Shown: one piece after another, positions 9,604 through 18,518 of the stretch
How the letters are laid out: each line of letters starts with the position of its first letter
Position numbering within the stretch: position 1 is the first letter of the stretch
Notes under the pieces: generated by a model
What the model was told of the DNA's origin: nothing
Seen by the model: the letters and a program-made list of their open reading frames with translations, nothing else
The model's database searches: none
Program-made: the position numbers and the translations under genes
Assembly (NCBI RefSeq): GCF_014337925.2
Contig: NZ_CP143423.1
Location: 4,184,501-4,248,500, forward strand
Origin: Roseobacter fucihabitans
Lineage (GTDB): Bacteria > Pseudomonadota > Alphaproteobacteria > Rhodobacterales > Rhodobacteraceae
Direction: 5' to 3'
Length of the DNA: 64,000 nt

Positions 9604-9967
9604 ACCGCTTCACCTCCCCCTCCAGCGTCGCCAGATCGACGCCGCCGCCGGGGTGATAGATCTCGCCACGCAGCTCCGCGTATCGTATCGGGTCCTGTGC
9701 CCGCAACAGGTACAACAGCGCAACCCGGCGCTCGGGCGCGGGCAGCTCGGCGCATTCCGCGATCCGGGTTTTGAGCGACGCCACCGGTGCAGACACACGG
9801 CGCTGGCTGAGCAAGCGTAAGCCCGCCGCGATCAGCACCGCCAACAACCCGGCCACCCCGAACGTCACCGCCAGATCCGCGATCATCCCCCCGGCGGCCT
9901 CGCTGGGCAGGCGCATGTCGCGCAGGCTGGCCAGCATGGCCTCCTCGCTCATTGCCCTATCGCTCAT
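9596..9967 (-). CDS. DUF4381 family protein
   Basis: The 123-residue protein has one transmembrane segment (FGVAGLLAVLIAAGLRLL) near residues 35-52 and a cytoplasmic helical part with LPAPERRVALLYLLRAQ. Size, topology and its place between DUF58 and VWA genes fit DUF4381. The ATG overlaps the DUF58 stop by 4 bases and its own stop overlaps the next gene. The family is a constant member of MoxR-Bat operons, but its biochemical role is unknown. Confidence 0.8.
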   Translation of the reverse strand: MSDRAMSEEAMLASLRDMRLPSEAAGGMIADLAVTFGVAGLLAVLIAAGLRLLSQRRVSAPVASLKTRIAECAELPAPERRVALLYLLRAQDPIRYAELRGEIYHPGGGVDLATLEGEVKRFV

Positions 9968-10863
9968 GCCGCGCGCTCCGCCGGGAAACCCGCCACGATG
10001 CGGCGCGCCATATGCTCGACCTCCTCGCCCGCATCCAACAGCAGCGCCACACGCCCCGCGATCCGGGTTTCGGGAGGCGGCGTCTTACCACCAAGGCTGA
10101 CCCGCATGCGCCGCCCATCCGCCAGCCGGATCGGGTAACGCCCCGATGGCATGCGTAACATCTGCGCATCTGTGATCATCACCAGCCGTGGCACCCGTCG
10201 CCGCGCCAGCGCATCGAGGCGATCCGCAAATCCCGGCCCCGGCGCATCAAACCCCGATCCAATGATAAACTCGCCCCCCGCAGGCACCAACCGATCCGCC
10301 CTGAGCAGCGCGCTTTCCAAGGCTGGGTCAACGTCCTGCCCCGCAGCCATCGCGCGCAATCCGGCGCGATGCGCCTGCACCATACCACCGATCACATCGA
10401 GCATGCCGCGTGTGCGCCCGCGCGGTGGCACGATCACCGGCCCCCCCGCCGAAACGGTCAACAACCCCACACGCCCGCCGCTTTCCACCACGTTCCAGCC
10501 GATCAGCGCCAAGGCCTCGGCCACCGCGACGGATCGAAACGCACGCCGCATTCCCCAAAACATGCAGGGACGAAAATCTGCGATCAACAAGGTCACCCGG
10601 TCGCGCTCTTCCTGAAACTGGCGCACATGCAGCCGCCCGGTGCGCGCCGTCGTCCCGCGATCCAGATGGCGAATGTCATCGCCCGCCACATATTCACGCA
10701 TATCGGCGACCTCCAGGCCATGCCCCTTGCGACGCGTCGCAAAGCCGCCGGGCAAGGCCGCCAACACCGGGGGCATCTGCGCGCCAAGCGCCACGGCCCG
10801 CAAGGCAATCAACCCCTCCGAGGACAAGCAAACCCCCGGAGCTTCCAGTGCGCCACCGCTCAC
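9964..10863 (-). CDS. DUF58 protein (MxaS-like)
   Basis: The start is assigned to a GTG overlapping the moxR stop (GTGA), giving 299 residues; a longer frame runs into moxR. The DUF58 core is clear: GLEVADMREYVAGDDIRHLD near residues 50-70, the following RTGRLHVRQFQEERD, and a VWA-like C-terminal half with LLIADFRPCMFWG. DUF58 proteins are MoxR partners with an inactive VWA-like fold. The equivalent methanol dehydrogenase gene is mxaS. The lack of an N-terminal membrane anchor is normal for MxaS-type members. Confidence 0.85.
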   Translation of the reverse strand: MSGGALEAPGVCLSSEGLIALRAVALGAQMPPVLAALPGGFATRRKGHGLEVADMREYVAGDDIRHLDRGTTARTGRLHVRQFQEERDRVTLLIADFRPCMFWGMRRAFRSVAVAEALALIGWNVVESGGRVGLLTVSAGGPVIVPPRGRTRGMLDVIGGMVQAHRAGLRAMAAGQDVDPALESALLRADRLVPAGGEFIIGSGFDAPGPGFADRLDALARRRVPRLVMITDAQMLRMPSGRYPIRLADGRRMRVSLGGKTPPPETRIAGRVALLLDAGEEVEHMARRIVAGFPAERAA

Positions 10864-11816
10864 AAGGGCGGCGTGGCGTTCAACACATCCGCCACCACAT
10901 CGCGCGCGCACCGCCCTTCTGCCACAGCGCGCCAGCTCAACACCATGCGGTGCGCCAAAGCGTCCCCGGCGATCTCCGCCACATCCTCGGGTATCGCGTA
11001 ATCGCGCCCGTGCAAATAGGCCCGCGCCCGCGACGCCGCCGCCAATGCCAGCGATCCGCGCGGCGAAACCGCATGTTCGATATCGACCGACAATGGCCCC
11101 TCCCGCGTCGCCAAAACCAGCCGCACGATGTAATCGCGCAACTCCGGTGCCAGATGCACCGCCCGTACAGCCGCGCGCGCCTCTGCCAAATCCTGCAAGC
11201 TCATCGCCTGCCTTGGCGCGGCACCCCCTGGCACCTCCGCCTCCACCAGATCCAGAATGCGCCGCTCCGTCGCCAGATCCGGCAAGCCCAAAACGACATG
11301 CAATAAAAACCGATCCATCTGCGCCTCGGGCAATGGAAAGGTCCCGTCATGTTCAATAGGGTTCTGCGTGGCCACCACCAGAAACGGATCAGGCAGCGGA
11401 TGCGTGTCATTGCCCGCCGTCACCTGCCGTTCGGCCATCGCCTCCAGCAGCGCGGATTGCACCTTGGGCGGGGCGCGGTTAATCTCATCCACCAGCACCA
11501 GATTATGAAATACCGGGCCGGGCACGAATTCAAACGATCCATCCTGCGGGTTGTAAACCGGCGTTCCGGTCACATCGGACGGCATCAAATCGGGCGTACA
11601 CTGGATGCGGGCGAATGTGCTCTCCACGGCATCCGACAACCACTTGACCGCGCGCGTCTTGGCCAGCCCCGGCGGCCCTTCGACCAGCAAATGACCCCCG
11701 CTCAACAGCGCGATCAGCAACCGTTCGATCAATACGTCATGGCCAACAAGCCCATTGGCCAGATAGTTCGAAAGCGCCGATGCGCCCGCGCCTGCGGGGC
11801 CTGCTCCACTGTCCAT
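10860..11816 (-). CDS. MoxR-family AAA ATPase
   Basis: The 318-residue protein starts at an ATG preceded by GGGAGGAAAT. AAA+ motifs in order: Walker A variant EGPPGLAKTR, Walker B VLVDEINRAPPKVQ, sensor 1 VVATQNPIEHDG and a C-terminal lid with SPRGSLALAAASRA. It is the first gene of a seven-gene operon whose genes all overlap or abut. MoxR ATPases assist insertion of metals or cofactors; in methylotrophs MxaR belongs to the set required for active, Ca-loaded methanol dehydrogenase. A role in a PQQ dehydrogenase here is inferred from the surrounding PQQ genes. Confidence 0.9.
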   Translation of the reverse strand: MDSGAGPAGAGASALSNYLANGLVGHDVLIERLLIALLSGGHLLVEGPPGLAKTRAVKWLSDAVESTFARIQCTPDLMPSDVTGTPVYNPQDGSFEFVPGPVFHNLVLVDEINRAPPKVQSALLEAMAERQVTAGNDTHPLPDPFLVVATQNPIEHDGTFPLPEAQMDRFLLHVVLGLPDLATERRILDLVEAEVPGGAAPRQAMSLQDLAEARAAVRAVHLAPELRDYIVRLVLATREGPLSVDIEHAVSPRGSLALAAASRARAYLHGRDYAIPEDVAEIAGDALAHRMVLSWRAVAEGRCARDVVADVLNATPPL

Positions 11817-11969
11817 ATTTCCTCCCGGCGCGCAAATGCGCGTAGTGCACGCTAACGCCATAAGGCCCCTGCGCGAACCCAACCAAAAGTATTAAAGCGT
11901 TTCGGTATGGCCGATCACGACGTCGCACAGGACATGGGCGCGGCAAGGCTCCCCCCGCCGATACCGCGC

Positions 11970-12896
11970 TCAGGTCGGGGCGGGCAGACATCCCGGCTCA
12001 ACAATGGGCGCGAAGCGTGCATCCGCCATGGTCCGCGTCGCCTGCGCCAACAGCGCATCATATTCGGCCTCGATGTAGTCGATAAACCCCGGCTCGATGG
12101 TTTGATCCGCCGGGGATTGCGCGACGGCATGCATCATAAAAAGATCAAAAGCACAGAGCCCGCCCGGATTGGAGCGCAGGATTCCGCGCATGAAATCACG
12201 CGACTCCCATGGCAAACGATACAGGCTGAAGGGGGTTTCCTGCAATTTCGACTGGAATGCCGACCCCCGGTCAAACAGCAAAATATCCATCCCGAAGGTG
12301 AAAGACTGGAACAATTCCTCCACCAGAATCGATTTGTAAAACGCCTGCTCCAAAGGGCCAAGCCGGGCCTGCCGGGGTTGTTTCACCATGATATGCGTGC
12401 TCTGGCCGCGCCGCCCGAAAAACGTTTGCGCCATGGCGGGCGAGGTCACGGCGTATTGCCGCTTGATGGGCAATCCCAATTCATAGGTCCGGTTCATCCA
12501 GCCCAAATCCGCTGATAATGCCCGGTTGGGGGGATGCCCGGAATAAAGCCGCAAAATCACCGTGCGCCCGGTGCCGCAACGCGCCGCATCCCGCCCCGCA
12601 TAGCGCATGGTCAGCGGCTTGTCGAAAACATGCCCGGCCAGGGCGCGAAACGTATTGAGCGTTTCCAGCGTGGTGGCATGCGGCTTTTCGCCCACAACGC
12701 ACAGGCTCGCCCCCGCCAGATCACGCCCGTTGATATGCACCGGAATGGACATATCGCGCCCGACCATCGTGGTGCGCAGCTGATAATGCCACCCCTGCCG
12801 TGCCAGATCGACATAGGCGCTGCGATCCGCCAGTGCGGGCGTTGCCGGGGCCATGCTCAGAAACGCAAATGCCAGGGTTAAAATCAATCGATGCAT
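11970..12896 (-). CDS. Secreted protein of unknown function
   Basis: The start is the ATG nine bases after TTGGAGG, giving 308 residues with a signal peptide (LILTLAFAFLSMAPATPALA). The mature part has KSILVEELFQSFTFGMDILL, which recalls the conserved EE segment of DUF2927 proteins common in Rhodobacteraceae, but the match is weak. Cysteines are few and scattered. It stands alone, about 150 bases upstream of moxR on the same strand and divergent from the ABC transporter genes, so it may belong to the moxR transcript. No function is proposed. Confidence 0.65.
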   Translation of the reverse strand: MHRLILTLAFAFLSMAPATPALADRSAYVDLARQGWHYQLRTTMVGRDMSIPVHINGRDLAGASLCVVGEKPHATTLETLNTFRALAGHVFDKPLTMRYAGRDAARCGTGRTVILRLYSGHPPNRALSADLGWMNRTYELGLPIKRQYAVTSPAMAQTFFGRRGQSTHIMVKQPRQARLGPLEQAFYKSILVEELFQSFTFGMDILLFDRGSAFQSKLQETPFSLYRLPWESRDFMRGILRSNPGGLCAFDLFMMHAVAQSPADQTIEPGFIDYIEAEYDALLAQATRTMADARFAPIVEPGCLPAPT

Positions 12897-13260
12897 GCCA
12901 CCGTGCCTCCAATGTGTCCAAAGGTAGGGCGACATGGTGTTTTCGTCCATGATTTTGGCAGGCTCGGCGTTGGAAACCCGTTCACCTGATGGCATTGGAC
13001 GGGGCGTGTAGGGCGGTTCGGTTCGGTCCGGAAAAGCGGTTTTATCTGCTTTGGTTTGAACCTGCGTCAGTGGTTGGTCCGTCTTCCTGCGCGCGGTGGA
13101 ATTAACTGAACGGCACGCTGCCTTGCCCCCCTAAAGCCCCGACCAATGCGCCTCCCCCAGCAAGCACGCCTTGTCGCCCGCCCGTTTTCTATGCAAGCTG
13201 AGCCGCAGGCATGGGCCGGTCGAAAAAGACCATACGGCAACGGGATGAGGGGATGCACGC
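12897..13260. other. Divergent intergenic region, no gene seen
   Basis: These 364 bases separate the minus-strand secreted protein gene from the plus-strand ABC transporter genes. Open frames here are short shadows without start signals. It probably carries the two divergent promoters, but no confident -35/-10 pair or operator was found. Confidence 0.5.
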
Positions 13261-13980
13261 ATGACGAAGGGGTTGACCGTGCGCGGTCTCAGCTTTGAAT
13301 ACGGTGCGAAAAAGGCGCTTGATAACGTCTCGCTGGAGGTCCCTGCGGGTCGGTTTTGCGCGCTGCTCGGGCCGAATGGCGCGGGAAAATCGACGCTGGT
13401 CTCCTTGCTGACACGTCTGCTGGTCGCGCCCAAGGGTGAGATCGAAATCGCCGGGCAGGATCTGCGCGCCGCCCCGCGCCGCGCCCTGGCGCAGTTGGGT
13501 GTGGTGTTTCAACAACCCACGCTGGATCTGAGCCTGTCCGTGCGTCAGAACCTGATGTATTTCGCCGCCCTGCACGGGATTGCGCGCAGTGAAATACCGG
13601 GGCGCATTGATGCCGCTCTTGACCGGCTCGACATGCGCGCGCGCGCCGATGAAAAGGCCGCAGCACTCAATGGCGGGCACCGGCGGCGCATGGAACTGGC
13701 GCGCGCTTTGTTGCATGAGCCATCGGTTTTATTACTCGATGAACCCACCGTCGGCCTTGATGCCGCCGCACGCGCCGCCATCACCGCGCATGTACATGAC
13801 CTCGCGGACCGCGGCCTTTGCGTGCTCTGGACCACCCATCTGACGGATGAGGTGCGCGACGATGACGCGCTTTTGGTGCTGCACCGGGGGCGGATCATCC
13901 AATCGGGCGTGACCGGGGCAATCCGGGGCAATCAAACGTTATCGGACTGGTTTCTGGCGCAAACGGGGGCCCCGGCATGA
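13261..13980 (+). CDS. PQQ-linked ABC transporter, ATP-binding subunit
   Basis: A 239-residue ATPase with Walker A (GPNGAGKST), Q loop (VVFQQPTLDL), Walker B (VLLLDEPTVGLD) and H loop (WTTHLTDEV). The signature is LNGGHRRRMELARAL instead of LSGGQ, a substitution seen in the ATPase family that accompanies PQQ-dependent alcohol oxidation systems. It overlaps the permease by 4 bases. The substrate of this pair is unknown; a role in exporting a cofactor, substrate or toxic product is inferred. Confidence 0.88.
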   Translation: MTKGLTVRGLSFEYGAKKALDNVSLEVPAGRFCALLGPNGAGKSTLVSLLTRLLVAPKGEIEIAGQDLRAAPRRALAQLGVVFQQPTLDLSLSVRQNLMYFAALHGIARSEIPGRIDAALDRLDMRARADEKAAALNGGHRRRMELARALLHEPSVLLLDEPTVGLDAAARAAITAHVHDLADRGLCVLWTTHLTDEVRDDDALLVLHRGRIIQSGVTGAIRGNQTLSDWFLAQTGAPA

Positions 13981-14768
13981 GTGGCTATTGGGGCGTTACC
14001 CGCGCCATCATGGGCCGCGAGTTCCTGCGTTTCGTGCATCAACGCGAACGGTTTATCGCCGCCCTCGTGCGCCCGCTGGTATGGCTGTTGATCTTTGCCG
14101 CCGGGTTCCGCGCGGCCCTCGGCTTGTCGATCATCCCGCCCTATCAAACCTACATCACCTATGAGACCTATATCGTGCCCGGTCTCTGCGCCATGGTGCT
14201 GCTTTTCAACGGCATGCAAAGCTCGCTCAGCCTGGTTTATGACCGCGAAATGGGCTCGATGCGGCTGCTGCTGACAAGCCCCTTTCCGCGCTGGTGGCTG
14301 CTGTTTTGTCGCCTCTTTGGCGCCACCGCGATCTCGATTCTCCAGGTCTATGCCTTCCTCGGGATCGCCGCCGCTTTCGGGATCACCATGCCGCCCTTGG
14401 GCTACATCATGGTGCTGCCGGGCTTGATCCTCGGCGGGTTGATGCTGGGCGCGCTCGGCCTTGTGCTCTCCAGCTTCATCTCGCAACTGGAAAATTTCGC
14501 AGGGGTGATGAACTTCGTGATCTTCCCGATGTTCTTTCTGTCCTCCGCGCTCTATCCCTTGTGGAAAATGGGCGAAAGCTCACCGCTTTTGCGCGACATC
14601 TGCGCGCTCAACCCGTTCACCCATGTGGTGGAACTGATCCGCTTCCTGTTTTATTTGCAATTCAACCTCTCCGCGTTCCTCTGGGTCGTGGCCAGCACCA
14701 TCGCCCTCAGCCTGCTCGCGGTTTGGGGCTATGACCCGGCGCGCGGACTGATGAAACGCAAAGGGTGA
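13977..14768 (+). CDS. PQQ-linked ABC-2 type permease
   Basis: The 263-residue integral membrane protein has about six hydrophobic helices, for example PLVWLLIFAAGFRAALGL, LLFCRLFGATAISILQVYAF and VVASTIALSLLAVWGY, and the ABC-2 feature MFFLSSALYPLW. It is translationally coupled to the ATPase (ATGA overlap). Permeases of this type pair with the LNGGH-type ATPase in PQQ alcohol oxidation clusters. Transport direction is probably export, as for other ABC-2 systems. Confidence 0.86.
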   Translation: MSGYWGVTRAIMGREFLRFVHQRERFIAALVRPLVWLLIFAAGFRAALGLSIIPPYQTYITYETYIVPGLCAMVLLFNGMQSSLSLVYDREMGSMRLLLTSPFPRWWLLFCRLFGATAISILQVYAFLGIAAAFGITMPPLGYIMVLPGLILGGLMLGALGLVLSSFISQLENFAGVMNFVIFPMFFLSSALYPLWKMGESSPLLRDICALNPFTHVVELIRFLFYLQFNLSAFLWVVASTIALSLLAVWGYDPARGLMKRKG

Positions 14769-14777
14769 ACCATGGGA

Positions 14778-14981
14778 TCAGGCATCACGCTCGGCAAAAG
14801 ACACCGTCTGGCACCGCCAGGACTTGATCTCCTGATTGGGATGGCTTGCGGTCCATTTCGCCAATTCGGGCTGCGCGCCCATCAGGCATTGCATCGGGCT
14901 TACATCGGTAAAGATCAGACTGCGTTCCTGGCACTGATCCGGCGCTGTCGCGAGGCACGCGACAAACAAAAGTTCAATCAT
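14778..14981 (-). CDS. Small conserved-type protein, 67 residues
   Basis: The frame has GGAAAG upstream of its ATG and encodes a short hydrophobic start (MIELLFVACLATAP), four cysteines spread along the chain, and the phrase VSPMQCLMGAQPELAKW. Proteins of this pattern occur in many Rhodobacteraceae as tiny secreted or membrane-associated proteins of unknown function. It lies convergent to the ABC permease. No role can be assigned. Confidence 0.65.
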   Translation of the reverse strand: MIELLFVACLATAPDQCQERSLIFTDVSPMQCLMGAQPELAKWTASHPNQEIKSWRCQTVSFAERDA

Positions 14982-15124
14982 CTTTCAGGCTTTCCTGTTT
15001 TATACTGCTCGTTTTCACGCATAAATCCTACACACAGACCGGTGAATTTTACCTTAATTGACTGGATCACGCGTCAAATCCGTACCCGTCACCAAAAAAT
15101 CACACCACCTTGCAACGCCGCCGC

Positions 15125-16708
15125 ATGACCCGCACGTTCTCGCTCAAACTGCGCCTTGGCCTCGGGGCCGCGCTGCTCGGTGCCGGCACCTTGATCATCG
15201 CGATCGTCCTTTATCTCGGCCTCAATGAGGTGGCGGAACGCCTCGACACCACCCTCGCCTCGGAAAACCGCATGGCGCGCTATGCGAGCCTCTCGACGCA
15301 GGCCTCAACCTTCCTGGTGGTGGCCACGGAAACCTTGCAAACCCGCCAAAATGCCCCCTCGCGCATGGATCGCATCAGCCCGGTTGCGACCCAAATGCGC
15401 GCCAGCTTTGAACAATTGCACGGTGATGTGGAAACCGCCCTGCGCGCGGCGAATGCCCTCGGGCTTACGGATGAATCCCGCTTTGGCGCGCAATCGCTGG
15501 GTCTTGCGCGGATGGAGGCCACACTCGCCGCCACGCTGGACGGTCTCAATACCGACGCGGATGATCCTACCGACCTCAAACCCTATCTCGACAGCTTTGC
15601 CTCAAATTTCGACCAACTGCTGTCGCAGTCCGTGAACACCGAAGTGCGGTTCCGCAACAACATCCTGTCGGGCATCACCACCCTGCGCCAGCGGCTGATC
15701 GGGGTGGCGCTTTTGATCACGGCGCTGACGCTGGGGGCGGTGGCAGCGTTTTATTTCGGCCTGATCCGCCCGCAATTCCAACGGCTCGATGATTTGCGCG
15801 CCGCCGCCGATCAAATCGGGCGGGCGGATTTCTCGGTCGCCCTGACCGACCAGCGCCGCGATGAAATCGGGCAACTGGCCGTGGAAACCAACCGCATGGC
15901 CGCGGCGCTGTCGGCGCGCCAACATCACATCGAAACCGAATGGGCGCGCTTGAATGAAACCATCAACCAGCGCACCCAGGAATTGCAAACCGCTAATGCC
16001 GCCCTGGCCGAAACGGATGACAAACGCCGCCGTTTCTTTGCCGACATCAGCCATGAATTGCGCACGCCCCTGACCGTGATCCTGCTGGAGGCGCAAATCG
16101 GCAAACAGGGCAGCCCCGACCCCGCACAGGCTTTTGCCACCATCGAGACCCGCGCCGCCCGGCTCAACCGGCGCATTGACGATCTGTTGCGGCTGGCGCG
16201 TTCGGACACGGGCGAATTGGCGCTGGATCCCTGCGGCGTCACCCTGCCCGAATTGCTCGCGGATGTGGCCGCGGAAATCCAGGCGGAAATCGACAATGCG
16301 GGCATGGTGCTCGACATTGCGGACATGCCCGACATCACGCTGCAATGCGATCCCAATTGGGTGCGCCAAGTGATCGTGAGCCTGATCCGCAACGCCATCC
16401 GCCATGCCCGCGCGGGCCAGAACCTGCGCCTGCTGCCGCTGGTGGATGACACCACCGCCGGCGTCTCGCTCAGCGATAACGGCCCCGGCATCCCGCCACC
16501 GGATCAGGCGCGTCTTTTCCGGCGTTTCGCCCAAGGCCCATCCGCCACCGCGCATCAGGGCTTTGGCGTCGGGCTGGCGCTGGCGCGTTGGGTGATCGAG
16601 GCGCAGGGCGGTGACATCACCCTGACCAGCCCCCTGCCCCGCGCCCAGGCGATTGGCGATGCGCCGGGGACCAAAGTATCCCTTCGCCTGCCGCGCACAA
16701 AGCCGTAA
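15125..16708 (+). CDS. Sensor histidine kinase (QseC/EnvZ-like)
   Basis: The start was taken at the ATG; a TTG five codons upstream is possible. The 527 residues comprise TM1 (LGAALLGAGTLIIAIVLYLGL), a periplasmic helical region of about 150 residues, TM2 (GVALLITALTLGAVAAFYFG), HAMP, HisKA with DISHELRTPL (H310), and HATPase with SLIRNAIRHA, DNGPGIP and GFGVGLALARW. The cognate regulator follows 9 bases later. Position directly upstream of pqqA suggests control of PQQ or quinoprotein genes, which is inference. Confidence 0.87.
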   Translation: MTRTFSLKLRLGLGAALLGAGTLIIAIVLYLGLNEVAERLDTTLASENRMARYASLSTQASTFLVVATETLQTRQNAPSRMDRISPVATQMRASFEQLHGDVETALRAANALGLTDESRFGAQSLGLARMEATLAATLDGLNTDADDPTDLKPYLDSFASNFDQLLSQSVNTEVRFRNNILSGITTLRQRLIGVALLITALTLGAVAAFYFGLIRPQFQRLDDLRAAADQIGRADFSVALTDQRRDEIGQLAVETNRMAAALSARQHHIETEWARLNETINQRTQELQTANAALAETDDKRRRFFADISHELRTPLTVILLEAQIGKQGSPDPAQAFATIETRAARLNRRIDDLLRLARSDTGELALDPCGVTLPELLADVAAEIQAEIDNAGMVLDIADMPDITLQCDPNWVRQVIVSLIRNAIRHARAGQNLRLLPLVDDTTAGVSLSDNGPGIPPPDQARLFRRFAQGPSATAHQGFGVGLALARWVIEAQGGDITLTSPLPRAQAIGDAPGTKVSLRLPRTKP

Positions 16709-16717
16709 CCTGCGATT

Positions 16718-17398
16718 ATGAGCACGCTTCTCCTCATTGACGATGACCCTGAAATCACCTCCGCGCTGGCGCGTGGGCTGGCCTTGCACGGCTATGAGAC
16801 CGAGACCGAAAACCGCGCCGACCGGGCGTTGGCACGGTTACAAAGCGGTGCGCATGCCGGGGCCATCGTCGATGTGATGCTCGGCGCGGATAGCGGGATT
16901 GATCTGGTGCGCGCCGCCCGCACCAGCGGGGTCACGCTGCCCATCCTCATGCTCTCGGCGCTCTCGGAGGTCGAACACCGCGCTGCCGGGCTTGCCGCCG
17001 GGGCGGATGATTATGTGGTGAAGCCTTTCAATTTCGACGAATTGGTCGCCCGCCTTAAGGTACAGGAGCATCGCGTCAGCACCCTGCGCCCCGCCCCCGC
17101 GCGCCTGTCGCGCCACACCCGGACCCTGCAAAACGGCACCGCAGAGACCCATTTGACGGAGCGCGAATACGATCTTCTGGTGCTTTTGATGCAGCATGCA
17201 GAGGCCCCCCTGCCCCGTGCTGCGATATATGAGGCGCTTTGGGCGGGGGATGGATCGGGTCACGAAAATGTGGTTGATGTCTATATCGGGTATCTGCGCA
17301 AAAAGCTCGCGGCGTCCGATTTTGGCTTCGAAATCAAAACCTTGCGTAACAAGGGCTTTTGCCTCACCGGATTGCTGCCCGAAGAAGAAACTGCGTGA
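16718..17398 (+). CDS. OmpR-family response regulator
   Basis: This 226-residue regulator has an acidic pocket (LLIDDDPEIT), phospho-acceptor Asp in AIVDVMLGADSG, LSALSE, the lysine in DDYVVKPFNFDEL, and a C-terminal winged helix (LTEREYDLLVLLM, HENVVDVYIGYLRKKL). It follows the sensor kinase immediately and precedes pqqA by 104 bases. PQQ genes are therefore plausible targets, though no binding site was identified. Confidence 0.88.
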   Translation: MSTLLLIDDDPEITSALARGLALHGYETETENRADRALARLQSGAHAGAIVDVMLGADSGIDLVRAARTSGVTLPILMLSALSEVEHRAAGLAAGADDYVVKPFNFDELVARLKVQEHRVSTLRPAPARLSRHTRTLQNGTAETHLTEREYDLLVLLMQHAEAPLPRAAIYEALWAGDGSGHENVVDVYIGYLRKKLAASDFGFEIKTLRNKGFCLTGLLPEEETA

Positions 17399-17502
17399 TA
17401 CAGACCAAAGTCTAGGCGTTTCTTATAAATTAAGAGTCGCCCCAAAGGCGCACATCTGCCACGCTGACCTCCAGTGGAACCAATTTTCAGGAGGAAATAC
17501 CC

Positions 17503-17601
17503 ATGGCTTGGAGCAAACCCATCATCCGCGAAATCGAATGCGGCATGGAAATCAACATGTACGGACCAGACAGCGACGAAGAGCGCGAAGTTCTGTTCTG
17601 A
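17503..17601 (+). CDS. pqqA: PQQ precursor peptide PqqA
   Basis: A 32-residue peptide, too short for ordinary gene finding, with a strong Shine-Dalgarno (CAGGAGGAAATACCC) before ATG. It contains the required Glu and Tyr three residues apart in MEINMY (E16, Y20), the residues that PqqE cross-links to build PQQ. The sequence EINMY replaces the more usual EVTLY, and the C-terminus (EEREVLF) is unremarkable. It is the first gene of pqqABCDE. High expression of this peptide relative to the enzymes is expected. Confidence 0.95.
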   Translation: MAWSKPIIREIECGMEINMYGPDSDEEREVLF

Positions 17602-17624
17602 AATTCTGCGCGCGGGTGGTATAA

Positions 17625-18518
17625 ATGACTTTCCGCGCGCATATCCTTGGGGCGGCCGCTGGTGGCGGATTGCCGCAATGGAATTGTGGATGCGAAAATT
17701 GTGACCTGGCCCGCGCCGGTGACATCCCATCCCAAACCCAATCTTCTCTGGCTGTTACAGGGGACGGCAAGACATGGGCCGTTCTGAACGCCTCCCCCGA
17801 CATTCGTCAACAATTTGCCGCGACACCCGCGTTGCACCCCACCGATTTGCGCAAACTGTCCTTGGCGTCGGTTCTGGTGACGAACGGGGATATTGACCAC
17901 ATCGCAGGCCTGCTGGTGCTGCGCGAAATGCAGCCCTTTACGCTCTTTGCCACACCCGGCATTCACGATGTGCTCGCTCAAAACCCTATTTTCGACGCGC
18001 TCAACAGCGCCGTTGTCACCCGCCAGACCATCGCGCTGGAGGAACCCTTCACGCTGGCGCCGCAGCTGACCGCAACGCTGTTCCCGGTGCCCGGCAAAGT
18101 ACCGCTCTATCTGGAGGGCGAAGAGGTGCAAACCGATCTGATCGGTGATCAAACCGTCGGTGTGAAACTGGAAACAAGCGATAAAACAGCGTTTTACATC
18201 CCCGGCTGTGCCGCCATGACCGATGATCTGCGCGCCCGTCTAACCGGAGCGGATCTGCTGTTCTTTGACGGCACCCTGTGGCAAGATGATGAGATGATCC
18301 GCGCGCGTTTGGGCCAGAAAACCGGGGCGCGCATGGGGCATATGTCGATGAGCGGTCCAGCAGGGTCCATCGCCGCGTTCGCGGACATGGGCATCACGCA
18401 AAAACTGTTTGTGCATATGAATAACACCAACCCCGTCCTGCGCCCCGCTTCGGATGAAAAGGCCCAAGCCGAAGCCGCCGGGTGGATCGTTGGACAAGAT
18501 GGCATGGAGATCACGTAA
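17625..18518 (+). CDS. pqqB: PQQ biosynthesis protein PqqB
   Basis: The 297-residue metallo-beta-lactamase-fold protein has LGAAAGGGLPQWNCGC at the start, a two-Cys zinc-like site (NCGCENCDLA) and DIDHIAGLL. PqqB hydroxylates the cross-linked Glu-Tyr intermediate. It starts 23 bases after pqqA and abuts pqqC. Length and order match the family. Confidence 0.95.
   Translation: MTFRAHILGAAAGGGLPQWNCGCENCDLARAGDIPSQTQSSLAVTGDGKTWAVLNASPDIRQQFAATPALHPTDLRKLSLASVLVTNGDIDHIAGLLVLREMQPFTLFATPGIHDVLAQNPIFDALNSAVVTRQTIALEEPFTLAPQLTATLFPVPGKVPLYLEGEEVQTDLIGDQTVGVKLETSDKTAFYIPGCAAMTDDLRARLTGADLLFFDGTLWQDDEMIRARLGQKTGARMGHMSMSGPAGSIAAFADMGITQKLFVHMNNTNPVLRPASDEKAQAEAAGWIVGQDGMEIT

Noticed and set aside
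17440-17460. Small hairpin (CGCCCCAAAGGCG) upstream of pqqA as a riboswitch or attenuator
   Set aside because: The stem is only four to five base pairs and there is no T tract or known motif.
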